From assembly GCA_963824595.1 (NCBI GenBank), contig CAWGPY010000003.1, positions 124,001-188,000 of the forward strand: 64,000 nucleotides of DNA. Reading direction: 5' to 3'. A model generated the notes under the pieces. The model was not told where the DNA came from, made no database searches, and saw nothing but the letters and a program-made list of their open reading frames with translations. This document shows, in pieces, positions 1-8,348 of the stretch (the stretch's first letter is position 1; each line of letters begins with the position of its first letter). A program made the translations under genes and the position numbers. This DNA comes from Cybelea sp963824595. GTDB taxonomy: Bacteria > Vulcanimicrobiota > Vulcanimicrobiia > Vulcanimicrobiales > Vulcanimicrobiaceae.

Positions 1-441
1 CGCAGCGTGATCTACGACCGGTTCGCGCCGACGGTGGACAAGCAGAGCGGCATGCCGACCGCCGACCCCCGCGTGAACGATCCGGGCGTCGTGCTCGACG
101 TCGCGCAGGGCGGCGCGCCCGTCGGAGCGGCGCTCGTGCCGATGCACACGTCGATCGACCTCGGCGACGGCTGGCGAGTCACGCCCGCACGCTACGTGCC
201 GTACAGCGGCTTCCAGTATCGCTACGACCCGGGCGTTCCGCTGGTCGGGATCGGCGCGTTCGTGCTGCTCGCCGGATTGATCGTCTCGTTCTACTTCCTG
301 CCCGCTCGGCTCTACGTGCGCGTGGATCCCGAAGGGCCCGACCGCTGCCGCGTGGGCGCGGCCGCGACCACCGTGAAGGGCTACGACGTCTTTGCCGACG
401 AGTTCGGCAGGCTGACGGCGGCTTTGGGGCAACGGTTGTAA
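1..441 (+). CDS. resB: ResB/Ccs1 cytochrome c biogenesis protein, C-terminal fragment
   Basis: The reading frame is already open at base 1, so this is the 3' end of a longer gene. ResB partners CcsA in System II cytochrome c maturation, holding apocytochrome and haem on the outer side of the inner membrane. Visible here are the end of the large extracytoplasmic domain (text such as DLGDGWRVTPARYVPYSGFQ, then YRYDPGVPLVGIGAFVLL) and one last membrane helix (about codons 78-98), followed by a short tail. The family call rests on this C-terminal pattern and on the adjacent ccsA one base downstream. The N-terminal helices lie outside the window. Confidence 0.82.
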   Translation, partial: RSVIYDRFAPTVDKQSGMPTADPRVNDPGVVLDVAQGGAPVGAALVPMHTSIDLGDGWRVTPARYVPYSGFQYRYDPGVPLVGIGAFVLLAGLIVSFYFLPARLYVRVDPEGPDRCRVGAAATTVKGYDVFADEFGRLTAALGQRL

Positions 442-442
442 C

Positions 443-1300
443 GTGTCGCTCGACGAAATCCTCATCGCCGTCGCGCTCGCCTGCTACACGCTGGGCGCGC
501 TCGCCCTGCTCGTGTACTTCTTCTCGCGCGCGGACTGGCTGCGCGACGTGGGCGCCCCGCTGGCCATCCTGGGATGCGTCGCACAGTTCGCACAGCTGAT
601 CGCGCGCTTCGAGATGACGCACGTGTGGCCGCTGCTCAACCTCTACGGGTCGCTCTCGCTCTTCGCGGCGATGTCGGTCGCGATCTACATCGGCTTCGCG
701 TTCCGCTACAAGCTGTGGTTCGCCGGCGGATTCGTTCTCGCGCTGGCGGCGATCTTTTTGGCCTACGGCGTGACGTGGTACGAGGGCACGATGCCGCCGG
801 TGCCGTCGCTGCAGTCGTATTGGGCGAAGATTCACGTGCCGATCGTCGTGTCGTCGTACGCGGCGTTCCTGGTCGCGTTCGTCTTCTCGTGCGTCTACCT
901 GGTCAAATATTACGCGCAGCGCGCGGTCGTCCGCGCGCACGGAGAGCAGGCCGAGCCCGGGCCCGTCGCGCGCTGGCTGGCGGCGCTTCCCAGCCTGTCG
1001 CAGCTCGACGTCGTGGTCTACCGGGCGGTCGCGATCGGCTTGCCGCTCATCTCGATCGGCATCATCACCGGCGCGATGTGGGCGAAGGAGGCCTGGGGCG
1101 CCTATTGGCAGTGGGATCCAAAGGAGACGGCCGCGCTGTTCTCGTGGATCATCTACCTCGCGTACATGCACCTCCACACGCGCCACGCCTGGCGCGGAGT
1201 GCGCACGAACTGGGTGAGCGTCATCGGGTTCGTCTCCATCATCTTCTGCTACCTCGGCGTCAACATCTGGATATCGGGCCTCCACAGCTACAAGGTGTGA
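443..1300 (+). CDS. ccsA: CcsA/ResC haem-handling cytochrome c biogenesis protein
   Basis: A polytopic membrane protein of 285 residues with a GTG start directly after the resB stop. It carries the tryptophan-rich WWD-type haem-binding segment (WGAYWQWDPKE, about residues 218-228) in an external loop, and flanking histidines (HVPIVVSSYAAF, HLHTRHAW) that fit the axial ligands of the family. With ResB it exports haem and attaches it to CxxCH apocytochromes, plausibly including the cytochrome c domain of the nearby cytochrome b fusion and the CxxCH porin-like protein at 39.3 kb. Length and helix pattern are normal for CcsA/CcsB. Confidence 0.93.
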   Translation: MSLDEILIAVALACYTLGALALLVYFFSRADWLRDVGAPLAILGCVAQFAQLIARFEMTHVWPLLNLYGSLSLFAAMSVAIYIGFAFRYKLWFAGGFVLALAAIFLAYGVTWYEGTMPPVPSLQSYWAKIHVPIVVSSYAAFLVAFVFSCVYLVKYYAQRAVVRAHGEQAEPGPVARWLAALPSLSQLDVVVYRAVAIGLPLISIGIITGAMWAKEAWGAYWQWDPKETAALFSWIIYLAYMHLHTRHAWRGVRTNWVSVIGFVSIIFCYLGVNIWISGLHSYKV

Positions 1301-1414
1301 GAGCCGCCAAGCTCGGCGTTCCGAGTTTCGTCCTGGCACGCCGCTAGAGGGCAGGCTTACACTAGGGGCAAATGGTGCTGCACCCGTAAAGCGCAGCTTT
1401 CCTGGAGAACGAAC

Positions 1415-2095
1415 TTGTCCGATACGAACGCCGACGCCGCGCAAGCCGCCGGACGCAAGACAGTGAGCGCGTACGACCTTCCCCAGACCGAGGAGGAAGT
1501 CACTCGCCGCACCTTCATGGCCAACGCGACGCTGACGATCGGCGGCGTCATCGGGCTCGTGCTGGCGGTGCCGATCGTCGGCTCGCTGCTCCCGCCCAAG
1601 AACTCGTCGACCGGTTCGTGGGCGCCGTTGACGCCGGCCGAGCTCGATGCGCTGCAGAAGGCGACCTCCAAGCCGGTCAAGCTCACGTTTACCTTGAAAT
1701 TCACCGACGGCTATCTGCCCGAGCAGGCCGCGCCCGAGTATTGCTGGGGCATCAAGGTCGACCCGGCCAAGTTCCAAGCCGCCCGCCCCGACATCTTCAC
1801 GCTTCCCGGCGGAAAGCCCGACGTGCCCTACGACGTGGTCACCATGGGCTTCGTCGTCTTTAGCCCGATCTGTCCGCACCTCGGCTGTTACTACAGCTGG
1901 AACGACTCGCAGAACCGGTTCATGTGCCCCTGCCACGGATCGCAGTACAACTTCGACGGCACGCACATCGCCGGTCCCGCGCCGCGCGGACTCGACCCTC
2001 TGCCGCTGCGCGAGCAGAACGGCACCGCGGAGGTAACGTGGATCGTCTATCAGTCGAACACGCCCCAGCGCATCGTCGTCTCGTACCAGGCATAG
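1415..2095 (+). CDS. qcrA: Rieske iron-sulfur protein of a cytochrome b complex
   Basis: 226 residues with a TTG start preceded by GGAG seven bases upstream. An RRTFMA twin-arginine-like motif (31-36) is followed by one hydrophobic helix (about 38-58), the usual anchor and export signal of Rieske proteins. The [2Fe-2S] ligand boxes are CPHLGC (153-158) and CPCHGS (171-176), giving two Cys and two His ligands plus the disulfide pair. An insertion of about 60 residues between anchor and cluster resembles QcrA/PetC of Gram-positive-type complexes. It transfers electrons from menaquinol to the cytochrome c module encoded 11 bases downstream. Confidence 0.94.
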   Translation: MSDTNADAAQAAGRKTVSAYDLPQTEEEVTRRTFMANATLTIGGVIGLVLAVPIVGSLLPPKNSSTGSWAPLTPAELDALQKATSKPVKLTFTLKFTDGYLPEQAAPEYCWGIKVDPAKFQAARPDIFTLPGGKPDVPYDVVTMGFVVFSPICPHLGCYYSWNDSQNRFMCPCHGSQYNFDGTHIAGPAPRGLDPLPLREQNGTAEVTWIVYQSNTPQRIVVSYQA

Positions 2096-2106
2096 GGTAA
2101 CCGCCG

Positions 2107-3603
2107 ATGCTGAACTGGATCGACAAGCGCACCGGCTTCGTCTCGATGACGAAGGACTTTCTCACGGAAGACGTGCCGGGAGGCGCCAGCTACTGGTACG
2201 TCTTCGGCAGCGCCACGCTGTTCGCGATGACGGTGCAGATCGTCACGGGAATTTTCCTGACGTTCTTCTACGCGCCGTCCGCGGCCACGGCGTGGGAGTC
2301 GACGCGCGCGATCTATCTCAATCCGTACACGCACTTCTTGTTGGCGATTCACTACTGGGGCGCGTCGGCGATGATCGCCCTGGTCTTCCTGCATCTGCTG
2401 CAAGTGCTGATCTGGGGAGCGTACAAGTCGCCGCGCGAGCTGCAGTGGGTCGTCGGCGTGTTGCTGCTGCTCGTCACGCTCGTGCTCGGCCTCACGGGCT
2501 ATCTGCTGCCGTGGGACATGGACGCCTACTTCGCGTCGCAGGTCTCGCTGAACATCGCGGGCCTCGCGCCCATCGCGGGCCCGATCCTGCAGCACATCGC
2601 GCAGGGCGGCGGCAGCATGGGAACCGCGACGATCAACCGCTTCTTCGGGCTGCACGTGTGGCTGATGCCGGCCGTGCTGCTCGCGCTCGTCGGCGCGCAT
2701 CTGACGATCTTCCGCCACAACGGGCCGGCGGGTCCGGTCGCCGACGATCCGCGCACGCTGCGCCCGGGGCGCTTCTGGCCCGATCAGATGTTCATGGACG
2801 GCGCGTTCTCGCTGATCGTCTTCGTCATCATCTGCTTCCTCTCGTTGGCGTTCCCGCCGTATCTCGACGCGAAGGCGGATCCGACGAAGTTCTTCGTGCC
2901 GTATCCGGCGTGGTATTTCTTGTCGCTCTTCGGCCTGCTCGCGATCGTGCCGCCGGAGATCCACCTCGGTCCGCTGACGATCAGCCTCGAGCTGATCGCG
3001 ACGATCATCGTCCCGACGCTCTTCCTGCTGGTCGTGCTCTTCATTCCATGGATCGATCGCAGCACCACGCGCCGCTTCGGTTCGCGCGCGGGCCTGTTAT
3101 GGGCGACGACGATCATCGTGGTGGGCATCGTCGCGCTGTCGATCTACGGCCAGGTGACGACGATGATCAAACAGGCGGCCGCGCCGGCGTCACCTCCCGA
3201 ATCGGTCGTGCTCAGCGCCGAGGCCGCGACCGTGCCGAGCGGCGGCGGAACGGCCGTCGCACCCGGCAGCGGCGCCACGAACGCCAACGGCGCCAAGGTC
3301 TTCTCGAATAACTGCGCCAGCTGTCACGGCGCGCAGGGCCAGGGAGTTCCGGGCACGTTCCCGCCGCTTGCGAACAATCCGGTGGTCACCGGCGATCCGG
3401 AGAAGGTCATCGGCATCGTGCTCGGCGGCCTGCACGGCTCCATCCAGATCAACGGTCAGGCGTATAACGGCATGATGCCGGCGTGGAAGGGCACGCTCAG
3501 CAACAAAGACGTCGCCGACGTGATCACCTATATCCGCGCCTCGCTCGGAAACAACAAGGCCTCGGCGGTGCCCGAGGCACAAGTGGCGGCGCACAAGCCC
3601 TAG
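2107..3603 (+). CDS. qcrB: Cytochrome b fused to a C-terminal cytochrome c domain
   Basis: A 498-residue fusion. Residues 1-355 form a full-length cytochrome b with haem ligand pairs H82/H96 and H183/H198. The 15-residue step in the second pair is that of b6-type rather than bc1-type proteins. The quinol-oxidation motif, normally PEWY, reads PAWY (267-270), and GYLLPWD (131-137) replaces the usual LPWGQ. After a Pro/Ala/Gly-rich linker (about 357-392) comes a class I cytochrome c domain with CASCH (403-407) and a distal Met in NGMMPAW. One chain can thus carry electrons from menaquinol through haems b to a periplasmic haem c. It is co-transcribed with qcrA. Confidence 0.93.
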   Translation: MLNWIDKRTGFVSMTKDFLTEDVPGGASYWYVFGSATLFAMTVQIVTGIFLTFFYAPSAATAWESTRAIYLNPYTHFLLAIHYWGASAMIALVFLHLLQVLIWGAYKSPRELQWVVGVLLLLVTLVLGLTGYLLPWDMDAYFASQVSLNIAGLAPIAGPILQHIAQGGGSMGTATINRFFGLHVWLMPAVLLALVGAHLTIFRHNGPAGPVADDPRTLRPGRFWPDQMFMDGAFSLIVFVIICFLSLAFPPYLDAKADPTKFFVPYPAWYFLSLFGLLAIVPPEIHLGPLTISLELIATIIVPTLFLLVVLFIPWIDRSTTRRFGSRAGLLWATTIIVVGIVALSIYGQVTTMIKQAAAPASPPESVVLSAEAATVPSGGGTAVAPGSGATNANGAKVFSNNCASCHGAQGQGVPGTFPPLANNPVVTGDPEKVIGIVLGGLHGSIQINGQAYNGMMPAWKGTLSNKDVADVITYIRASLGNNKASAVPEAQVAAHKP

Positions 3604-3606
3604 GCG

Positions 3607-5271
3607 TTAGCGGCAGCGCGGTCCGTCGTAGAGCACGAGCGCGGCCTTGCGATCGATCTCGACGATGTGCCGCCGCCGGCCGTAGTCCGGATCCGACTCC
3701 GGCCGCGACGCCGGAACGATCACCCACGCGCGCGGCGCGCCGCAGATGAAGGCCCGCGGCTCGATGCCGTCGTTCTCGGGATCGCTCTCGCCGGGTTCGG
3801 CGAGCACGTGCACCACCGGGCGCGTGTAGAACAGCAGCGCGTTGCCGCCGGAGACGTTCTGAATCGCCACCGCGTCGCCGGGCCGGCGCTCGCGTTCGAT
3901 GCGCGCCGCCAGCCGCGGCACCGGCTTGAACGCCTCGGTGTACGGCAGCACCGTGAGCGCCAGCACGTCGACGGCGACGATCGCCGCGATCGCGAGCGCA
4001 TACGGCGCGAAACGCGCGCTGCGCGCGCGGCCCACGAGGAGCGCCGTGATCAGCGAGCCGGCGAAGATCGCAAACGCCATGCCGACTAGGGCCGGCACCG
4101 CGCTTGCGACCTCGGCGGTCAGGCGGTTGTTGCGCGTGAAGAGCCACATCGCGAAGGCGAGCGCGCCGATCGTCACCGGCACCGTCGCGGCCGAGATGGC
4201 GGCCGAGCGCAGCGCTCCCTTGCGCACGACGCCGTCGAAGTAGACCGCGGTGAGCAACGCGAGCGCCGGAAACTCGAGCGCCACGTAGTTCGGCAACTTC
4301 GTCCGCGCGAAGCTGAAGAAGAGCAGCGGCATCACGCTCCACACGAACGCAAGGCGCAGCAGGCGCCGGCGCTGCCGTTCGTCGGGCGCCGGATTGCCCA
4401 GGCTGCGCGCGCCGTCGACGACGGCCATCGGCAAGAACGCGATCCACGGGAAGAATCCGAGCACGACGACCGGCAGATAGTACCAAAACGGCCCGGCCTG
4501 ATTTTCCACGACGCTCGTGTAGCGCCCGAACGTGTACTCGCCGATCAGCTTCTGGAGCGGAAAGAGATGGAAGTGCGCGACCAGCGCCAGCGGCCACGGC
4601 GCGACGATGACGACGAACGCGAGGGCCCCGAGCAGCCACGCGCGCTGTGCCGGCGGCGGCGTCGCCTCGCAGCGGCGATCCCAGAGATAGAACGGGACGA
4701 TCACGAGCAGCGCGACGACCGGCGCGACCAACCCCTTCGCCAAGAAGCCGCCGGCCGCGGCGATCCAGCCGTACACGACGTACCGGTCCCGGCCGGTCTC
4801 GATGCCGCGGTACCACCAGAAGATCGACATCGCGACGGCCAAATCGAGCAGGGCGTCCATGATCGCGAGACGCCCGATCACGGCCTGCATCAGGCACGTC
4901 GACAGAATGACGGCCGCGTAGATGCCGACCCGGGTTCCCGCCTGTCGCGCGACGGCGTAGCCCGTGAACCCGCCGAGCGCGATCGTGGCGAGCGCCGACG
5001 GGAGCCGCAGCGCGAACGCGGTCGGCCCCATCAGGTACGAGAACGCCGCGCCCAGCCAAAAGTAGAGCGGGGGCTGAACGAAGTAGGGCACGCCGTTGAG
5101 GTGCATCACGACCCAGTCGTGCGTCAGCAGTATCTCGCGGGCAACCTCGCCGTAGGCCGTTTCGCTGTTGTCCCAGAGCGTGCCGACCCATAAGCCGGGG
5201 AGCGTCACCAGCGCGGCGACGACCGCTCCGGCAATTGCCGCTCTGACGGCGCCTCGCCTGGATGAACTCAC
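3607..5271 (-). CDS. GT39/ArnT-like polytopic glycosyltransferase
   Basis: 554 residues, GTG start, about a dozen hydrophobic helices. The first extracytoplasmic loop has the acidic motif WDNSETAYGEVAREIL (about 33-48), placed as in ArnT and PMT-family enzymes, and then YFVQPPLYFWLGAAF and a conserved GLAPVVALL-type segment (AKGLVAPVVALL). Such enzymes move a sugar from a polyprenyl-phosphate carrier to lipid A, protein or another acceptor on the periplasmic side. The C-terminal 150 residues form a soluble domain. Donor and acceptor cannot be read from sequence. It converges on qcrB, three bases apart. Confidence 0.85.
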   Translation of the reverse strand: MSSSRRGAVRAAIAGAVVAALVTLPGLWVGTLWDNSETAYGEVAREILLTHDWVVMHLNGVPYFVQPPLYFWLGAAFSYLMGPTAFALRLPSALATIALGGFTGYAVARQAGTRVGIYAAVILSTCLMQAVIGRLAIMDALLDLAVAMSIFWWYRGIETGRDRYVVYGWIAAAGGFLAKGLVAPVVALLVIVPFYLWDRRCEATPPPAQRAWLLGALAFVVIVAPWPLALVAHFHLFPLQKLIGEYTFGRYTSVVENQAGPFWYYLPVVVLGFFPWIAFLPMAVVDGARSLGNPAPDERQRRRLLRLAFVWSVMPLLFFSFARTKLPNYVALEFPALALLTAVYFDGVVRKGALRSAAISAATVPVTIGALAFAMWLFTRNNRLTAEVASAVPALVGMAFAIFAGSLITALLVGRARSARFAPYALAIAAIVAVDVLALTVLPYTEAFKPVPRLAARIERERRPGDAVAIQNVSGGNALLFYTRPVVHVLAEPGESDPENDGIEPRAFICGAPRAWVIVPASRPESDPDYGRRRHIVEIDRKAALVLYDGPRCR

Positions 5272-5333
5272 GAAGCGCGGCCCGTCACGAGGCGGTTTTT
5301 AGCTGCCGGACGCGGAACTCTTTGTGCGTTCGC

Positions 5334-6821
5334 ATGCTTCCCATCTCTCTCCGGCCGGACGGTCGTCGAGCCGTGATCGTCGGCGGAGGCAACGTCGCCG
5401 CGCGTAAAGCCGAGGCGATTGCCGGCGCCGGCTTTGCGATCTTCGTCGTATCGGAGCGTATCTGCGACCGCTTGCGCGGCGTGCTCGCACGCGGCGAGGC
5501 GGCCTTTGCAGAGCGCGGCTACGACTCGCGCGACGTCGAGAACGCCGCAATCGTGATCGCCGCCACCGATTCGAGCGAGGTCAACGCGCGCGTCGTCGCC
5601 GACGCCCGCGCGGCGCACGCGTTGGTCTGCGACGCGACCGCGCCCGAGCGCGGCGACTTCACGATGCCCGCGACGCAGCGCGCCGGCGACCTGACGATCA
5701 GCGTCGATTCCAACGGCGCGTCGCCCGCATTCTCGCGCCGCGTCGCGCGCGAGCTGCGCGAGCGCCTCGGCGCGTCCTACGCGCAGGCCGCCTCGACGCT
5801 CGCGCGCATGCGCGATCACGTGAAGGAGTCGTACCCGTCCGGCGAACGCGCTCCGATCCTGCGAACGCTCGCGGAGCGTCCCATCGACGAGCTCGCGGCC
5901 GCGCGGCCGGCCGTGGTGTGCGCGACGCGCCGCAGTGCGTTGGCCACGGTGCAGAGCCGCGCGATCGCCGCGCGTCTCGCCGAACGCGGCGTCGCGACGA
6001 CGATGTTGCGCGTGACGACCGGCGGCGACCGGGATCAGACGACGCCGATCTACGAGCTGGGCACGATCAACGTTTTCGTCAAGGAACTCGAGAACGCGTT
6101 GCGCGAGCGGCGCGCGGATTACGCGGTGCATTCGTGTAAGGATCTCGCCTCGGTGCTGCCGCCCGACATGCGCATCGCCGCCATCTCGGTGCGCGAAGAC
6201 GCCCGCGACGCGTTCTGCAGCGAGCGATATCCCAGCCTGGCGGCGCTGCCGGCCGGAGCCGTGGTCGGCACGTCGAGCCACCGGCGGCGCGCGCAGCTCG
6301 CCGCCCTGCGCCCCGATCTCGACTGCCGCCCGCTGCGCGGCAACGTCGACACCCGTCTGCGCAAGCTGGCCGGCGGCGAGTACGACGCGATCGTGCTGGC
6401 GATGGCCGGAATCAATCGCCTGGGGCGCCGCGCGACCCATACGGTGCCGTTCGGCCTCGACGAGATGGTGCCGGCGGCCGGACAGGGCGCGCTCGCGGTA
6501 GAAACGCGCGCAGATGACGAGTGGCTCTCCGACCTGCTGCACGCCGCGGCGAACGATCCGCAGAGCGAGCTCGCCGTCGCGTGCGAGCGGGCCGCGCTGC
6601 GCGCGATGCGCGCCGGCTGCAGCGCGCCGCTCGGCGTGCACGCCCGGCTCGAGGCCGGAACGATGGTCGCGTCCGGTGCCTACGAGCCCGAACCCGGGGC
6701 GCTGCGCCGCGTTCGCATCGCGCGCCCGGTCGCGCGCCTGGAAGAGGCCGAGGCACTCGGCACCGAACTGGCCGGCAACTTGAACGCATCCAACGCCGCG
6801 CCCACGGGAGCCGGAAGCTGA
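5334..6821 (+). CDS. hemC: Precorrin-2 dehydrogenase / hydroxymethylbilane synthase fusion
   Basis: 495 residues from ATG 5334 (an in-frame TTG lies 12 bases earlier). Residues 1-165 are a Met8/CysG-N-type NAD-binding precorrin-2 dehydrogenase (LPISLRPDGRRAVIVGGGN, GG-loop at 17-19). From about 191 the chain is a complete porphobilinogen deaminase: TRRSALA, HSCKD with the catalytic Asp at 270, the arginine-rich substrate pocket, and RAGCSAPLG with C429 for the dipyrromethane cofactor. HemC polymerises four porphobilinogens, and the N-terminal domain oxidises precorrin-2 to sirohydrochlorin. Together with the CobA domain at 11 kb it serves both the haem and siroheme branches. It heads the tetrapyrrole operon. 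Confidence 0.92.
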   Translation: MLPISLRPDGRRAVIVGGGNVAARKAEAIAGAGFAIFVVSERICDRLRGVLARGEAAFAERGYDSRDVENAAIVIAATDSSEVNARVVADARAAHALVCDATAPERGDFTMPATQRAGDLTISVDSNGASPAFSRRVARELRERLGASYAQAASTLARMRDHVKESYPSGERAPILRTLAERPIDELAAARPAVVCATRRSALATVQSRAIAARLAERGVATTMLRVTTGGDRDQTTPIYELGTINVFVKELENALRERRADYAVHSCKDLASVLPPDMRIAAISVREDARDAFCSERYPSLAALPAGAVVGTSSHRRRAQLAALRPDLDCRPLRGNVDTRLRKLAGGEYDAIVLAMAGINRLGRRATHTVPFGLDEMVPAAGQGALAVETRADDEWLSDLLHAAANDPQSELAVACERAALRAMRAGCSAPLGVHARLEAGTMVASGAYEPEPGALRRVRIARPVARLEEAEALGTELAGNLNASNAAPTGAGS

Positions 6822-7786
6822 TCGCCCTGCGGCCGCGGCGCCTCCGCCGCAGCGAGGTCGTGCGCGCGCTGGTGCGCGAGCATCGCGTCCACGTGGAGCA
6901 GCTGGTGCAGCCGCTCTTCGTGGTCGAGCGTGCCGCCGACGCGGGAGCCATCGATTCGATGCCCGGCATCGCGCGCTACGACGCCGTGGGCGTCGTAGCG
7001 GAGGCCCGCGAGCTCTTCGCGCTGGGCGTCAAGAGCGTACTGCTCTTCGGCATCCCCGCGAACAAAGACGCGACCGCGTCGAGCGCGGACGATCCCAATG
7101 GCGTCGTGCAGCGCGCGATCGCGGCGATCAAGGCGGCGCTTCCGCAGATGCTCGTCATGGCCGATCTCTGCTGCTGCGAGTACACCGATCACGGCCACTG
7201 CGGCGTCCTCGACCCCGACGGCGGCGTGGACAACGACGCGACGGTCGCGCTGCTGGCGCGCATCGCACGCACCTACGCCCAGGCGGGCGCCGACGTCGTC
7301 GCGCCTTCGGACATGATGGACGGCCGCGTCGCCGCGATCCGGGCGGCGCTCGACGAAAACGGCTACGGCGACGTCGCGATCATGGCGTACAGCGCGAAGT
7401 ACGCCTCCGCGTTCTACGGACCGTTCCGCGAGGCCGCGGGATCCGCGCCCCAGCACGGCGACCGCCGCGGGTATCAAATGGATCCGCCCAACGCGCGCGA
7501 GGCGCTGCGCGAGATCGCGCTCGACATCGAGCAAGGCGCCGACATCGTGATGATCAAGCCCGGCCTTCCCTATCTCGACGTCTTGCGCGCCGCGCGCGAC
7601 CGCTTCGACGCGCCCCTCGCGGCCTACAACGTGAGCGGCGAATACGCCATGCTGCAGGCCGCGATCGAACGCGGCTGGCTCGACGGCGAACGCGCGGTCG
7701 ACGAGGTGTTGACGTCGTTCGTGCGGGCGGGAGCCGACATCGTGATCACCTATTTCGCCAAAGAGTACGCGCGGCGACATGGCTGA
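6818..7786 (+). CDS. hemB: Delta-aminolevulinic acid dehydratase (porphobilinogen synthase)
   Basis: Condenses two 5-aminolevulinates into porphobilinogen. The zinc-type site DLCCCEYTDHGHCG is intact, as are both active-site lysines (MAYSAKYASAFYGPFREA and MIKPGLPYLD). The conserved N-terminal RPRRLRRSE motif starts only about nine bases after the hemC stop, and there is no ATG, GTG or TTG in frame between it and the upstream gene. I therefore place the start at CTG 6818, which overlaps the hemC TGA. The first conventional start, GTG 6860, would remove that motif. Product identity is certain, the start is not. Confidence 0.93.
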   Translation: MIALRPRRLRRSEVVRALVREHRVHVEQLVQPLFVVERAADAGAIDSMPGIARYDAVGVVAEARELFALGVKSVLLFGIPANKDATASSADDPNGVVQRAIAAIKAALPQMLVMADLCCCEYTDHGHCGVLDPDGGVDNDATVALLARIARTYAQAGADVVAPSDMMDGRVAAIRAALDENGYGDVAIMAYSAKYASAFYGPFREAAGSAPQHGDRRGYQMDPPNAREALREIALDIEQGADIVMIKPGLPYLDVLRAARDRFDAPLAAYNVSGEYAMLQAAIERGWLDGERAVDEVLTSFVRAGADIVITYFAKEYARRHG

Positions 7787-8348
7787 TGCCGCGCGCGATG
7801 CCACGGCCGTGGTGCTGCTCGCGGGCGGCGAGGCGCGGCGGTTTCCGAACAAGTTGGAGCGGCGCGTCGGCGACCGTCCGATGGCGGCGCGCGTTTTCGA
7901 GCGCGTACGCGCGGCCGGGTGGCCCTTGTACATCGCCGGGAAAGGGTCGTTCGAGCGCGAGACCGACGCCCTGCTCGACGCGCCCATGGTGATCGACCGG
8001 CGACCCGGCGGCGGGCCGTTCGACGCGCTGCTCTCGGCGTGCGCGGCGATCCGCACCGAGCGCGTGTTCGCCGTCGCCGCCGATCTGCCGCATCTCGGCG
8101 CGGACGTGCTGCAGCGCCTCGCGGCGTGCTGGCAGCCGGGCGACGAGGCGGTCGTGCCGCAGCACGGCGGTGCGATCGAGCCGCTGGCCGCACTCTACGC
8201 GCGGCGCGCCATCCTGCGCGAAGGGTTCGAGCTGCGGCGCGCGCGCTCGCGCTCGATGCGCGATCTGGTGCGCCGCATCGCGGCGCGCTTCATTACCTTC
8301 GATGCGGCGAGGTTTCACAACGTCAACGTTTCGGCGGACCTGTCGTGA
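7779..8348 (+). CDS. mobA: MobA-type molybdenum cofactor guanylyltransferase
   Basis: 189 residues, overlapping hemB by eight bases. The nucleotidyltransferase loop LLAGGEARRFPNK (about 14-26) matches the family pattern LAGGxSxRMGxxK, and the metal/nucleotide Asp lies in VAADLPHLG. MobA adds GMP to molybdopterin to make the MGD cofactor. The only evident user in this window is the formate dehydrogenase at 18.9-23.3 kb. Its presence inside a haem operon is unusual and probably reflects translational packing. A general NTP-transferase role (MobA-like) remains possible. Confidence 0.8.
   Translation: MADAARDATAVVLLAGGEARRFPNKLERRVGDRPMAARVFERVRAAGWPLYIAGKGSFERETDALLDAPMVIDRRPGGGPFDALLSACAAIRTERVFAVAADLPHLGADVLQRLAACWQPGDEAVVPQHGGAIEPLAALYARRAILREGFELRRARSRSMRDLVRRIAARFITFDAARFHNVNVSADLS

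Noticed and set aside
179..1966. A 595-codon minus-strand ORF across the cytochrome genes.
   Set aside because: Arg/Asp/His-rich shadow of GC-rich coding DNA with no domain. The plus strand encodes CcsA and Rieske with intact motifs. The same reasoning removes similar long shadows at 2050-2964, 15600-17003, 20659-22461, 31883-33940, 41657-43561, 50051-52339, 57125-58864 and 61664-63178.
5272..5333. A cobalamin or haem-responsive riboswitch in front of the tetrapyrrole operon.
   Set aside because: Only about 60 bases are available between the divergent glycosyltransferase start and hemC, and no conserved riboswitch core can be found.
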